From Bog-473 sp963745175 (GTDB lineage Bacteria; Actinomycetota; Acidimicrobiia; Acidimicrobiales; RAAP-2): DNA of 64,000 nucleotides. Position 1 is the first letter of the stretch, and each line of letters begins with the position of its first letter. Where the stretch lies: NCBI GenBank assembly GCA_963745175.1, contig CAVUWK010000001.1:331197-395196 (forward strand). Reading direction: 5' to 3'. Below the pieces are notes generated by a model that saw only the letters and a program-made list of their open reading frames with translations, did not search any database and was not told the DNA's origin. Shown piece by piece: positions 27,567 through 36,545 of the stretch. The translations under genes and the position numbers were made by a program.

Positions 27567-27630
27567 CCCCAGTGTCAACACGGAGCGCCCGGAACCCGAA
27601 GGGTGAGGACGAACGGTGTTGACACTGGGG
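27567..27630. repeat. Perfect 15 bp inverted repeat
   Basis: CCCCAGTGTCAACAC (27567-27581) and GTGTTGACACTGGGG (27616-27630) are exact reverse complements around a 34 bp loop. No T-run follows, so it is not an ordinary terminator. Confidence 0.85.
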
Positions 27631-27931
27631 AGGAGGCTGCTACTCGTCTCCCCGTGCGGCTGGCGGTGGTGGCCGAGCGAGCCATCGACGACGCGCCGGA
27701 GCGCAGTGGATCGGAGAACCGCCACGATGATGTACGCGAGTCGGAATCGCAGAAAAGCCATTCGCAGTTAGTTGCCTCGGAATAGGGGCGCCCGTGACAT
27801 CGTCACAAGGAACGATGGTGGGCGTAACGCCGGCGAGGATCGGATCTGCTGCGGCGGTGCTCCGGCGCGTCGTGGAGGGTTCGATCAGACGCGGCGCCGA
27901 TCGCGCGCTGAGCGAGACGAAGATCACGGGG

Positions 27932-29035
27932 TCAGACCTCGGCCACCATCTCGGCCCAAAGGAACCCGGCGAGTTCGCGGGCGATGGCGGCAGCCACGAC
28001 CGAGCGCACATTCTTGTGGGCAGCCAGTTGGCGGAACCGCCGAGAAAGACGGATCTGCGCAGCCCACGACCGGGCCACGGTCTCGGGCGGCGCCCCCTGT
28101 TGGCGCTCTCTGATGCCGGCACCCACATTCGGGCTGTGCTGGTAGGCCCAGGCCGCTTCACAGAGCTGGCCTCGCAGATGCGCATTGCCGGCCCTGGTGA
28201 TCGAGCCCCGACGTTGGGTGAGACCCGTCGAGTTCTCCCCGGGCACGAGGCCGGTGAAGCTCATGAAGCCTCTGGCCTTGGGGAAGCGACGCCAGTCGAA
28301 CACCTCGGCAGCCAGACACAGCGCACCAACTCTGGTCACGCCACGGTAAGTGGCCAAGCGTGGCACTTGCTCACCGAACGGACCCTGGGTGCACCACGGC
28401 ACGAGATCGGCCTCGACCGACTCGAGGGCGGTGTCGCGCAGCTTCACGGTGGCCAGATAGTGCGAGTAGGTCGTTGCGATGGCCGGATCGTCGAAGGACA
28501 ACGTGGCCAGCCAGCGTCGATGGCGTTCGGTCCACGGCGAACCTCCTCGCCACACCACGCTGTGACGAAGGAGAAACCCGCTGAGGCGGTTGCGGGCCCG
28601 GGTGAGATCTTGGACCATGTCACCGCGCGTGCGGCACAGGTCGCGCACTCCCTCTTGGGCGGGGGTGGGGATGGCGATCGGGGTGAGCTCACCGGCCCGG
28701 TGTAGTCCGGCCAGTCGTCGGGCGTCACGACGGTCGGTCTTCACCCGATCGCCCGAGCCCTTAGGGATTAAAGAGGGGGCCACCACGTCGCAGCGCACCC
28801 CCATCGAAGTCAGCAGGCGATGGAGGTCGTAACCGGTTGGGCCCGCTTCGTAGCAGGCCCAGATCTCCTTCGGCTTCCCCACCCGTTTGACCAGGCGTCG
28901 GACCGAGTCGGTGTCGTGGAAGATCTTGTCGACCTCGGCGGTGTCGCGATCGGGCGACAACACCGCCACCGCGATCGAGTCCTTCGCGACGTCCATCCCC
29001 AGGTGGACGAATCCTCGGTGGGCAATACTGGACAC
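27932..29035 (-). CDS. IS110-family transposase (second subtype)
   Basis: 367 residues, apparently intact. LGMDVAKDSIAVAVLSPDRD (first Asp), CYEAGPTGYDLHRLLTSMGV, KTDRRDARRLAGLHRAGELT. The C-terminal part has YRGVTRVGALCLAAEVFDWR, FMSFTGLVPGENSTGLTQRR (candidate Ser) and ITRAGNAHLRGQLCEAAWAY. Element ends could not be set; AATAGGGGCGCCCGTGACA near 27781 and ATTAGGGGGCAAGTCAG near 29132 resemble right halves of the cassette repeat. Confidence 0.85.
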   Translation of the reverse strand: MSSIAHRGFVHLGMDVAKDSIAVAVLSPDRDTAEVDKIFHDTDSVRRLVKRVGKPKEIWACYEAGPTGYDLHRLLTSMGVRCDVVAPSLIPKGSGDRVKTDRRDARRLAGLHRAGELTPIAIPTPAQEGVRDLCRTRGDMVQDLTRARNRLSGFLLRHSVVWRGGSPWTERHRRWLATLSFDDPAIATTYSHYLATVKLRDTALESVEADLVPWCTQGPFGEQVPRLATYRGVTRVGALCLAAEVFDWRRFPKARGFMSFTGLVPGENSTGLTQRRGSITRAGNAHLRGQLCEAAWAYQHSPNVGAGIRERQQGAPPETVARSWAAQIRLSRRFRQLAAHKNVRSVVAAAIARELAGFLWAEMVAEV

Positions 29036-29205
29036 GGCTGGCTCCTTCCCTCCGTATGTCGGCTCCGTTCACCGCACAAGTGAATGATCCACGTAAATGC
29101 GGATGCCGGAGGAGCCGGCCGTTCCATACTGATTAGGGGGCAAGTCAGCCAAGTGCCTTCTCCCGCCAACGATCCCGGGCTGCTGCGCCTCCGGTGGTAC
29201 TGGCT

Positions 29206-29967
29206 CTACGGTCGAGCGCTGGCTAGAGGGATCTCGATCGGAAAGAGGTGATCGCCCTTGAAGCGCTTGGGCTCAGTCATGGAGAAGGCTGGTTGGGCCA
29301 TGACGCGAGGGCGGGTTCCGTGATTTGGATTCGAGGAGTGGAACAGCAGGGGGTGGATCAACATTACGTCGCCTTCCTCGGCAACAACTTCGACCACTCC
29401 GGGCCAGTCTTCCTGCTCGAGGATGGCTGTCAGGGGTTCATCGAAGTTGTCGGCGTCGAGCCCGTCAGGCTCCGCGTCCCAAAGGAGGCGGGCGGCCAGC
29501 AGATGAGAGTTCTCGACGAGCAAGGTCCCACCTTCACCAGGGTGCACCGTTGAGAAACAGAAGAGATTCACGAGAGCCTGCTCGGGCGAGTTGAGGTGGT
29601 GGCGGAACCATCCGCCTTCGATGTGCCAGTCGTCTCCGTAAGGAGGGTCAGCGAATCCTGGAAAGGTGATCGGCCACCAGCCCATCTCCTTGGAGATCTT
29701 CCATCGGCCGGGACCCACGAGCTGGTCCACCGCAGAGCGGAATCGTGCTGTCAAGGCATCGGTGTAGGGCGGCTGCGTCATCACCTCCTGCAGCCAGACC
29801 CTTGGTTGGGTCCAGTGCCCTGGTCCTTCCAGATCGATCCCGATGCGCTTGCCGAGGTCCCGTCGCACCGCTTTGGCCACCGGGGCGGGGAACGCGTGGG
29901 GAAGAAGCGTCCATCCTCGCTCGATGAACTCATCGATCTGGTCGCTCGACAAGGGTCCGGAAATCAC
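29206..29967 (-). CDS. Phytanoyl-CoA dioxygenase-family protein
   Basis: 253 residues, GTG 29967. DDWHIEGGWFRHHLN gives the His-x-x-Gly/Asp-like iron site, GDVMLIHPLLFHSSNPNHGT the distal His, and RPRVMAQPAFSM the arginine that binds 2-oxoglutarate. The first ligand motif is HIE, an accepted HxE variant. Small-molecule hydroxylase, substrate unknown. Confidence 0.75.
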   Translation of the reverse strand: MISGPLSSDQIDEFIERGWTLLPHAFPAPVAKAVRRDLGKRIGIDLEGPGHWTQPRVWLQEVMTQPPYTDALTARFRSAVDQLVGPGRWKISKEMGWWPITFPGFADPPYGDDWHIEGGWFRHHLNSPEQALVNLFCFSTVHPGEGGTLLVENSHLLAARLLWDAEPDGLDADNFDEPLTAILEQEDWPGVVEVVAEEGDVMLIHPLLFHSSNPNHGTRPRVMAQPAFSMTEPKRFKGDHLFPIEIPLASARP

Positions 29968-30010
29968 CAGGAAAGGCTATGTCTACCGAGTTCACGGGCG
30001 GGCGCCCTCG

Positions 30011-30055
30011 GTGCGAAGCGTCGGGTGGCTCAGTCCCGGCGAACTGGCCCAGCCC
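30011..30055 (+). repeat. Cassette repeat
   Basis: GTGCGAAGCGTCGGGTGGCT, CAG, then TCCCGGCGAACTGGCCCAG. Confidence 0.75.
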
Positions 30056-30073
30056 ACGAACCCATCATGAGAC

Positions 30074-31003
30074 TCAGATCCCGACGGCGTGGCGGCCGCC
30101 CTCGAGCCAGGTTCGTAGTGCCGGATCTAGGGTCGACGCTGAGGTCTCATACAGCGCAAGATCGTCGGAGTTCAACACGCCGCGCCATCGACCGCTGTCT
30201 CCCTTGTAGAAAAAGCTGTCTGCGCCGCCCTTCCACACCATCGCCATGCGGTCGTCGAAGTGACGTGCCTCATCGCGCATGGCCTCGAATCCGACTGTTG
30301 CCAGCAAAGCAGGCCAGCAATCCTCGCTGACATGTATGGCGCAGAAATCGGCGATCCGCCGCATCTCGGTCTCGGGGTCGGCTTTGAGATCAGCGAAGTG
30401 GACAAGCAACACGTTGGGAAGCTCTCGGGCCGCCCACCAGGTCGATAAATGGTGGTGATGTGACCAGAAAGGCCAGCCGTCGGATTCCCACTCGAACCAT
30501 CCCTCGCTCACCCACCGGGGCCACAACTCGCGTGGTGTCGCCGGGCAACGAGGGAATGCCGGCCCCGGCCGGTCAGGGTCGTTGAAGAGTTCGAACATCA
30601 TGTCGGTGTAGGACGAATAGTGGTTGAACAACGACATGAAGACGTCGCGGGTGTCACGGCCCACGACGATGTACTTGGACCATGGGAAGAACCGCAGACC
30701 ATCAGCGGCCAGATGGCTCTTAATGAACCTTCGATGACGCTGTGCCTCGAGACGATCGAGAATCGGTTGGAGAGGTCCCATGAACCGAGAGTCGATCCAC
30801 GGCGAAATTTCGCTCAATCTCGCAGGCAGGGGTTCTGGTCCGAGGATCAGGGCAGCGAGGATGCGCTGCGTCCAGGTCGTCCCGGCCTTGTACGCCGTTG
30901 TGACGAAGATGTCGTCGTCACGTGGCACGAAGTGGTCCCAACGGGTGCTGTCGAGATGGTGGTTGCGGTACTCCCGGGTTCGCTCGGGTGGTTCGAGCCT
31001 CAT
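30074..31003 (-). CDS. Sulfotransferase (PAPS-dependent)
   Basis: 309 residues. FVTTAYKAGTTWTQRILAAL is the PAPS phosphosulfate-binding loop, KYIVVGRDTRDVFMSLFNHY the 3'-phosphate-binding motif, RRFIKSHLAADGLRFFP contains the catalytic His, and FFYKGDSGRWRGVL is the RKG-type C-terminal motif. Transfers sulfate from PAPS to an alcohol or amine; acceptor unknown. Stops 19 bp from a repeat. Confidence 0.9.
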   Translation of the reverse strand: MRLEPPERTREYRNHHLDSTRWDHFVPRDDDIFVTTAYKAGTTWTQRILAALILGPEPLPARLSEISPWIDSRFMGPLQPILDRLEAQRHRRFIKSHLAADGLRFFPWSKYIVVGRDTRDVFMSLFNHYSSYTDMMFELFNDPDRPGPAFPRCPATPRELWPRWVSEGWFEWESDGWPFWSHHHHLSTWWAARELPNVLLVHFADLKADPETEMRRIADFCAIHVSEDCWPALLATVGFEAMRDEARHFDDRMAMVWKGGADSFFYKGDSGRWRGVLNSDDLALYETSASTLDPALRTWLEGGRHAVGI

Positions 31004-31119
31004 GGGAACAGATCATCTCACGAGGCAATTCTTGGAGCTGAGCCGAACGAGCCTGATTGGCATCGTCCTCGTCCCGGCGTATCGGGGCAGCCTGGTCTAC
31101 TTCTTGGCATGGCGGCATT

Positions 31120-31157
31120 GTGCCATCGGACCGGCGAACTGGGCGCCCGGGTGACAC
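31120..31157 (+). repeat. Cassette repeat, left boundary of duplicated cassette copy 1
   Basis: GTGCCATCGGA then CCGGCGAACTGGGCGCC. From CCGGCG onward the sequence is shared with 43463. Confidence 0.85.
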
Positions 31158-31408
31158 CGAGCAATTACTCACGCTTCGCGCGAGAGTCGGGGCATGTCAG
31201 AGAAGGAAATTCCATGCCGCAGGTGCGATGGCCTGCTCATCGAGTCGACGACGCACCTTGCCGTCCTCGAAGATGGTTCGAGGTGGCCGCTGCTCACCTG
31301 CTCGAAGGTGCCGACGCACCAGTTGGCTGGATGGAACGAGAGGCTGGAGACCCGGATCTTCGCGATCGAGCCGATCCAGTAGCCGGTCGTCACGCGCTGT
31401 CCCACCGA
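31131..31408 (+). repeat. Duplicated 278 bp gene cassette, copy 1
   Basis: Matches 43463..43740 at the same length with 11 substitutions and no indels by my count. Both ends of the match fall in the CCGG part of a repeat core. Flanking genes differ completely. Confidence 0.9.
31194..31382 (+). CDS. 62-residue CxxC protein, copy 1
   Basis: MSEKEIPCRRCDGLLIESTT then a mid part ending LLTCSKVPTHQLAGWNERLE. CRRC with a later single cysteine suggests half of a zinc ribbon. GAGTCGGGGC upstream is a weak ribosome site. Differs from copy 2 (43526..43714) at two residues only (L14Q, R30G), so the protein is under selection or was copied recently. Function unknown. Confidence 0.7.
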   Translation: MSEKEIPCRRCDGLLIESTTHLAVLEDGSRWPLLTCSKVPTHQLAGWNERLETRIFAIEPIQ

Positions 31409-31426
31409 TCCGGCGAACTGGGATAC
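31398..31426 (+). repeat. Cassette repeat
   Basis: CTGTCCCACCGA then TCCGGCGAACTGGGATAC; right boundary of duplicated cassette copy 1. Confidence 0.8.
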
Positions 31427-31432
31427 TCCGGT

Positions 31433-32137
31433 GTGACGCTTCCGCTGGGAAGATCGGGCAATACTGATCGATTCCGTTCACGTCGATGGTACTGGCGAGC
31501 CCTTCTACTGGTGGTGGCCTGGGCCGCCCTGACCGGGCTCTTGATCGTCGTCGGCCTAGGGGTCGTGCACTCTTCTTCAGTCAATCGATTCGACCGCCAC
31601 GTAACCTCCGTCGTTGCCGCTAACCGGACTCCGGCGCTCGACGACACCATGAAAGCCGTGACCTGGCTCGGTTCGTGGGTTGCCCTCGCGGCGACCGGGA
31701 TTCTCTTGGTCGTCCTTGGTCTCCGTCGGCGCCTTTCGATGCTCGCTGTTGTTCTGGCGCTCATCGCTTGGGCTGGGGAGAGTGGAGGTGTAACGCTGGC
31801 CAAGAACGTGGTCCAGCGAGACCGCCCAACGGAGGAGCTCCGGCTGGTCTCGGCGCACGGCTGGTCGTGGCCGTCGGGTCATACCGCCGTCGCCCTCCTA
31901 GTGTTCACCACCTTGGCCCTCGTGGTGCTGGCTCTCACCTCAAGACCGGGCTATCGAATGCTGGCGTGCGTGCTGGCGGCGTTGGCAGTCGTGGCGGTGG
32001 CGTTCTCACGGGTCGAGCTGGGTGTGCATTGGACCACCGATGTCCTCGCAAGCGTGCTCTTCGTCAGCGCATGGCTGGCGGTTCTGGTTTCCTTATTCGC
32101 CTCCGACATTCGTGAAGCGCGTGGACCCAGAGGCTGA
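31433..32137 (+). CDS. PAP2-family membrane phosphatase
   Basis: 234 residues from GTG 31433, six membrane segments. Full catalytic signature: KNVVQRDRPTEELRL (KX6RP), WSWPSGHTAVALLV (PSGH), SRVELGVHWTTDVLAS (SRX5HX3D). Lipid phosphate or undecaprenyl-pyrophosphate phosphatase. The start lies only 7 bp past the repeat, so it can have little leader of its own. Confidence 0.88.
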   Translation: MTLPLGRSGNTDRFRSRRWYWRALLLVVAWAALTGLLIVVGLGVVHSSSVNRFDRHVTSVVAANRTPALDDTMKAVTWLGSWVALAATGILLVVLGLRRRLSMLAVVLALIAWAGESGGVTLAKNVVQRDRPTEELRLVSAHGWSWPSGHTAVALLVFTTLALVVLALTSRPGYRMLACVLAALAVVAVAFSRVELGVHWTTDVLASVLFVSAWLAVLVSLFASDIREARGPRG

Positions 32138-32245
32138 CTGAGACAACGCGTCCTATGAGCCCGCATTCCGAGCGGCCGGACCTGCGCCGGTTCCCTTGTA
32201 CCGGCAGTTGGCGAGGGATCTCCGGCGCTTGCGATTCCGTGTCTC

Positions 32246-32289
32246 GTGGCGCTGAAGGGTGACACCCCGTCCCGGCGAACGGGGATACC
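32246..32289 (+). repeat. Cassette repeat
   Basis: GTGGCGCTGAA, GGGTGACACCC hairpin, CGT, then CCCGGCGAACGGGGATACC. Confidence 0.85.
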
Positions 32290-32403
32290 TCGGTTAGCGG
32301 GATTATGGGCGCGCATAGTGGGATACTGCTGACGCATCGCGGGCCGGCCGCGGTGAGCTGTCGGAGATCGGCGGCAAGGACCGTGGCGACTGGAAGGTGA
32401 TCG

Positions 32404-33372
32404 GTGCGTTCTCCATTGTGTGACCTGGTCGAAATTGAAGTTCCGATCATCCAGGCGGGTATGAGTATCTTCACATCGCCCGTGCTGGCGGCCGCGGTCT
32501 CCGACGCAGGCGCGCTCGGCAGTCTCGGTGCGTGGAACCGTCCTAGCGACCAGCTCGAGCGCGAGCTCGATGAGCTTCGTGACTTGACGAAACGTCCCTT
32601 CGCGGTGAATCACGTCGTCCCGGATCTCAACGTAGATGCATTCGCGGCGACACTTCGGCGTGCTCCCGCGGTCGTGTCGTTCGCGCTCGATGACGCGGGC
32701 GTCGAACTCGTCGGTCGTGTCCACGATGCTGGCGGCCTCGTCATGCAACAGGTCACGACCGTGCGCCAGGCGCAGCTCGCCGTCGAACACGGTGTCGACA
32801 TCATCGTCGCCCAAGGGGGTGAAGCCGGCGGATACGGCGGCACCGTGAGCACCCTGAGTCTGGTTCCTCAGGTCGTTGACGCGGTACGTCCGGTCCCGGT
32901 CGTCGCTGCGGGTGGCATCGCCGACGGGAGAGGCATCGCCGCCGCCGTGACCCTCGGTGCAGCCGGCGTCAACCTCGGTAGTCGTTTTCTCGCCTCCGCC
33001 GAGTCACCCGTCGGAGAGCGGTGGAAGAAGGCCTTGGTCACCTACCCGTCCGAAGACTGGATCCAAGCTGGGTTCATCAACGCGATGAACCCCAACCCCG
33101 GGACACTCGGATACCGAACACGCTTACGTCTCTTGCGCACCGAGTTCGTCGAGCGCTGGGAGGCGCAAACAAACGAGGTCGAGATCGACCCGGCGCCAGT
33201 GCTCGCCGAGCTCAACGAGGCGGTCGCGGCCGGCGACAAAGAAGCACTTCTCGTTGTCGGCGGTCAGAGCGCAGGCCTCATCCGACACGTCGAGCCTGCA
33301 GGCGCCATCGTCCGCACGCTCGTCGCCGAGGCGCGAGAAGCACTCGCCGAGGGCGCACAGTTTGAGCTCTAG
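32404..33372 (+). CDS. Nitronate monooxygenase (FMN-dependent)
   Basis: 322 residues, full length. IEVPIIQAGMSIFTSPVLAA at the start, then VVSFALDDAGVELVGRVHDA, HGVDIIVAQGGEAGGYGGTV (FMN phosphate loop), VVAAGGIADGRGIAAAVTLG and GAAGVNLGSRFLAS. TIM-barrel flavoprotein that oxidises alkyl nitronates such as propionate 3-nitronate. Cytoplasmic. Ends 49 bp before a repeat. Confidence 0.88.
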   Translation: MRSPLCDLVEIEVPIIQAGMSIFTSPVLAAAVSDAGALGSLGAWNRPSDQLERELDELRDLTKRPFAVNHVVPDLNVDAFAATLRRAPAVVSFALDDAGVELVGRVHDAGGLVMQQVTTVRQAQLAVEHGVDIIVAQGGEAGGYGGTVSTLSLVPQVVDAVRPVPVVAAGGIADGRGIAAAVTLGAAGVNLGSRFLASAESPVGERWKKALVTYPSEDWIQAGFINAMNPNPGTLGYRTRLRLLRTEFVERWEAQTNEVEIDPAPVLAELNEAVAAGDKEALLVVGGQSAGLIRHVEPAGAIVRTLVAEAREALAEGAQFEL

Positions 33373-33420
33373 ATGCTGTGCGAGGGCCGCGATGCGCCTA
33401 ACCCCTCGCACGATGAGTAG

Positions 33421-33450
33421 GCGACATCCCGGCGCGAAGGGGACTGCACC
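33421..33450 (+). repeat. Cassette repeat
   Basis: GCGACAT then CCCGGCGCGAAGGGGACTG. Only about 110 gene-free bases separate it from the next copy. Confidence 0.7.
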
Positions 33451-33561
33451 AGCGCGGATGCAGCCACGATCGGCTGTGCATGAGTGACACACCGGCTGTC
33501 ATCGCGCGGCAACCACTGTCCCAATAACACGAACCGGCGACTCCCGAATTGCATCACCGTT

Positions 33562-33603
33562 GTGCCGCAGGGTGACGCCTCGTCCCGGCGGTATGGGATA
33601 CCT
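33562..33603 (+). repeat. Cassette repeat
   Basis: GTGCCGCAGGGTGACGCCTC then GTCCCGGCGGTATGGGATAC; the left part repeats the copy at 51183. Confidence 0.85.
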
Positions 33604-33642
33604 ACCTATAATCACCCGGTGCCGGCACTTTCGCACCTCTAC

Positions 33643-34020
33643 TCAGTTCGGCAGGCGACGCATGAATCCCCATGAGTACCCCTCAGGATCACGGACGACG
33701 CCCGTCACGCGCACTCCGTAGGGCTTGTCCTCTGGTGGATCAATCTCCAACCCGTGAGCCTTTATCTTCTCGTACATCTTGTCGGGATCATCTACCCACA
33801 CGCCGATCCACGGCACCGCGCTCGGCTGCCAACCGGCAGGCGGGTTACCGTCCATCCACAGCTCCGTGCCTCCGACGATCATCTCCGCGTTTCTAACGCC
33901 ACCATCCTCATTGGTGTACCGAGAGTGCTCTACGAACCCGAAGACCGTCCCATACCAGTCGATCATCGCGGCCGCATCTTCATAGAACAGGTACGGCACA
34001 AGCCCGGAGCGCTCTTCCAT
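33643..34020 (-). CDS. VOC/glyoxalase-family protein
   Basis: 125 residues from ATG 34020, fixed by AAGGAG seven bases upstream. GLVPYLFYEDAAAMIDWYGT and VFGFVEHSRYTNEDG then a second half with VDDPDKMYEKIKAHGLEIDP and VVRDPEGYSWGFMRR. Similar to PhnB-type or antibiotic-binding VOC proteins; ligand unknown. Confidence 0.82.
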   Translation of the reverse strand: MEERSGLVPYLFYEDAAAMIDWYGTVFGFVEHSRYTNEDGGVRNAEMIVGGTELWMDGNPPAGWQPSAVPWIGVWVDDPDKMYEKIKAHGLEIDPPEDKPYGVRVTGVVRDPEGYSWGFMRRLPN

Positions 34021-34089
34021 TTCGTTCTCCTTAGCGCGGCTGGCTCCCAAACTATTCCCATGGTGCCTGCTTGGTAAGGGGGGTTACAT

Positions 34090-34115
34090 GGGTGATCCGC
34101 TGTACGGGGGCAAGG
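34090..34115 (+). repeat. Degenerate cassette repeat
   Basis: GGGTGATCCGCTGTACGGGG then GCAAGG; weak. Confidence 0.35.
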
Positions 34116-34263
34116 GTCTTCGAGCACGAAATCAGCTGCTGTTGCCATCAAGGCCGAACTCTCGCAAGGTGCCAGCCGCTAAATCGACCCTGTCACAACT
34201 GCTCTAGGACACCTGCGGCATGACATCAGACCCGAAAGTACCTGCCGTGATCCGCCCGGGCCG

Positions 34264-34569
34264 TTGGTGTGTAAGGGCGAGGTACTTCGGTTTGGCAAAA
34301 AGGTGGCCTTCGTGGAGGGCCGGTTGATGGATGAAGACGGACGGCAGCTCGCGTGGGCGACCTCAAGCGTGATGCTCGTCCCAGCAGAGCGTGTCGCGAT
34401 CTGGCTAGCCGCGGGTGGACCGCTTCAGCATTGGTTGGCGCCACCACGAGCGCACCCTGTCCCGCGGTCGCGGACGGTCTCGGCGACAGGCGGCACCTTT
34501 CCGACCTTTCTGCCCTGTGTCTTCGGGAGCTGTCTCCTCTACGTCCGTCTGCTGGATTGCATAAACTGA
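34264..34569 (+). pseudogene. PaaI-type thioesterase fragment (hotdog fold), N-terminus missing
   Basis: GEVLRFGKKVAFVEGRLMDE then DGRQLAWATSSVMLVPAE is the C-terminal strand pair of a hotdog thioesterase. The first 80-90 residues, including the catalytic helix, are absent, and the frame then runs into unrelated sequence. A remnant. Confidence 0.55.
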
Positions 34570-34618
34570 TAGAAATCAACGAGTGGGGGAGTGGCGCTCA
34601 ACAAAGACGGGAGTTGGC

Positions 34619-36361
34619 ATGGTCAACAACTCATTTGTGACCTTGTCCAAGCTTTGCGCTTCTGCCGCCCTTGTGGCCTTGGGGACGACAGTCGTACTTC
34701 AGGTCACTTCTGGTCCTCCTGCAACAGCGGCTGCCAGCACTATCGTCTCGACGGCCGGGAGTTCGGTCTCGCCTACCGCCTACGTGGCCAACGAGCTCAA
34801 CAACAGCGTCACCCCCATCGACCTCGCCACCAATACGGCCGGCAGCCCAATCGAGGTGGGCGCAAATCCCGCCGCCATCGCCATCACCCCCGACGGTTCG
34901 ACCGCCTACGTGGCCAACGTGAATAGCAACAGCGTCACCCCCATCGACACCGCCACCAATACCGTCGGCAGCCCAATCGAGGTGGGCGCAAATCCCGCCG
35001 CCATCGCCATCACCCCCGACGGTTCGACCGCCTACGTGGCCAACCAGAACGACAACACCGTCACCCCGATCGACCTCGCCACCAACACCGCCGGCAGCCC
35101 CATCGCGGTTGGTAACACTCCGGTCGGCGTCGCCATCACCCCAAACGGGTCCACAGCCTACGTGGCCAATCAGAACGACAACACCGTCACCCCGATCGAC
35201 CTCGCCACCAACACCGCCGGCGGCCCTATCGCGGTGGGTAGAATTCCCGTCGCCATCGCCATCACCCCCAACGGTTCGTTCGCCTATGTGGTCGACTCGA
35301 GCCCGGCCAGCGTGGCCGGCATCACCGTCACCCCCATCAACACCGCCACCAACACCGCTGCCAACCCCATCCCGCTGGGTACCGGTGCTGGCGGCCCCAT
35401 CAACATCGCCATAACCGCCGACGGTTCCACCGCCTACGTGACCAACGAGGAGGCCAACAGCGTCATCCCCATCAACCTCGCCACCAACACCGCCGGCAAC
35501 CCCATCGCGGTGGATTCACCACGCGGCATCGCCATCACCCCAGACGGTTCCACCGCCTACGTGACCAACACGGGCGTGAACTTCACCGTCACCCCGATCG
35601 ACCTCGCCACCAACACCGCCGGCAGCCCCATCGCGGTGGGCGCAGTTCCCATCGCCGTCGCCATCACCCCCGACCAGGCCCCGGTGGCCAACCTGTCGGT
35701 TACTCCGGCGCCGGCAGGCCAACCGACGAGCTTCGACGCCTCCGCCTCGACCGTGGCCTCGGGCACCATCACCTCGTACTTCTGGCAGTTCGGCGACTGC
35801 GTCTGGCTGTGCACCGCGACCACGACCACGCCCACCACGACCCACACCTACGGGGAACCGGGCACGTATACGGCCACGGTCAGCGAGACCGACTCTGCCG
35901 GCACGTCACGCAAACAGGTCTTCACCGGTCAGACCGTGAGTCGGAACGGGGGACCCTCGGCCGTCGCCTCGCAGACCTTCGCCGTGGCTGGCCCAGCACC
36001 ACCCACGATCGTTCCGGGCACGGCCTCTGTCATAGAACCGAGTTCTGGCACCACGACATTAGAGGTGCCGGTCACCTTGTCTGCCCCCTCGACCAATACC
36101 GTCACCGCGCAATGGAGCACGCTCGATGTGTCCGGCGCCCCCTGCTGTCAGGCGAACCCGGCAACCGACTACGTGCCCGCCTCTGGCACGGTGACCTTCG
36201 CGCCCGGCGAGACCTCGGCCAGCGTCCCGATCGCGATCAACGGCGGCCAATCCATTTCGTCGAATGAGTACATCGTCGTGTCCTTCAACAACCCCACCAA
36301 TGCCAACATGGGCGGCTTCTGGGGCCTGGGCTTCGGGGGGATCGATACGGCCTCGGGATAA
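34619..36361 (+). CDS. Secreted YVTN beta-propeller protein with PKD and Calx-beta domains
   Basis: 580 residues from ATG 34619. A signal sequence (LCASAALVALGTTVVLQVTS) then about eight blade units of the form TAYVANxxxxxVTPIDLATN, TAGSPIAVGxxPxxxAITPDGS between residues 55 and 350. Next a PKD domain (PTSFDASASTVASGTITSYF, YGEPGTYTATVSETD) and a Calx-beta-like module (ATDYVPASGTVTFAPGETSA, SNEYIVVSFNNPTNA). Extracellular repeat protein of adhesion or binding type. It stops 4 bp before a repeat and the last module looks clipped. Confidence 0.85.
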   Translation: MVNNSFVTLSKLCASAALVALGTTVVLQVTSGPPATAAASTIVSTAGSSVSPTAYVANELNNSVTPIDLATNTAGSPIEVGANPAAIAITPDGSTAYVANVNSNSVTPIDTATNTVGSPIEVGANPAAIAITPDGSTAYVANQNDNTVTPIDLATNTAGSPIAVGNTPVGVAITPNGSTAYVANQNDNTVTPIDLATNTAGGPIAVGRIPVAIAITPNGSFAYVVDSSPASVAGITVTPINTATNTAANPIPLGTGAGGPINIAITADGSTAYVTNEEANSVIPINLATNTAGNPIAVDSPRGIAITPDGSTAYVTNTGVNFTVTPIDLATNTAGSPIAVGAVPIAVAITPDQAPVANLSVTPAPAGQPTSFDASASTVASGTITSYFWQFGDCVWLCTATTTTPTTTHTYGEPGTYTATVSETDSAGTSRKQVFTGQTVSRNGGPSAVASQTFAVAGPAPPTIVPGTASVIEPSSGTTTLEVPVTLSAPSTNTVTAQWSTLDVSGAPCCQANPATDYVPASGTVTFAPGETSASVPIAINGGQSISSNEYIVVSFNNPTNANMGGFWGLGFGGIDTASG

Positions 36362-36364
36362 AGC

Positions 36365-36395
36365 GTCCGCCTCGCGGCGATAATGGGGCACCCGC
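36365..36395 (+). repeat. Cassette repeat, degenerate left part
   Basis: Core GCGGCGATAATGGGGCACCC. Confidence 0.6.
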
Positions 36396-36545
36396 GAGCC
36401 ATCGTGACATTCAGATCCCAACGGCGTGGCGGCCTCGGCCCCAAGGTCCTCGTTGCGTCAGTCGGGCGCGCGGTTGTCGTGTCTCCATTCTTCTTGTATC
36501 GGCTCAGGTGTCGAAACCAAAGAGTGGGGAAGTGAGGCCGACGCC

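Larger units (their letters stand above)
27291..27931. other. Gene-free stretch with repeat and long inverted repeat
   Basis: Holds the SGNH promoter region, a cassette repeat (27463..27502), a perfect 15 bp inverted repeat (27567..27630) and the flank of the IS110 element at 27932. The only long frame (27640..28185, leftward) is a shadow extension. Confidence 0.5.

Noticed and set aside
27794..28705. 303-codon rightward frame
   Set aside because: Antisense to the intact IS110 transposase at 27932..29035.
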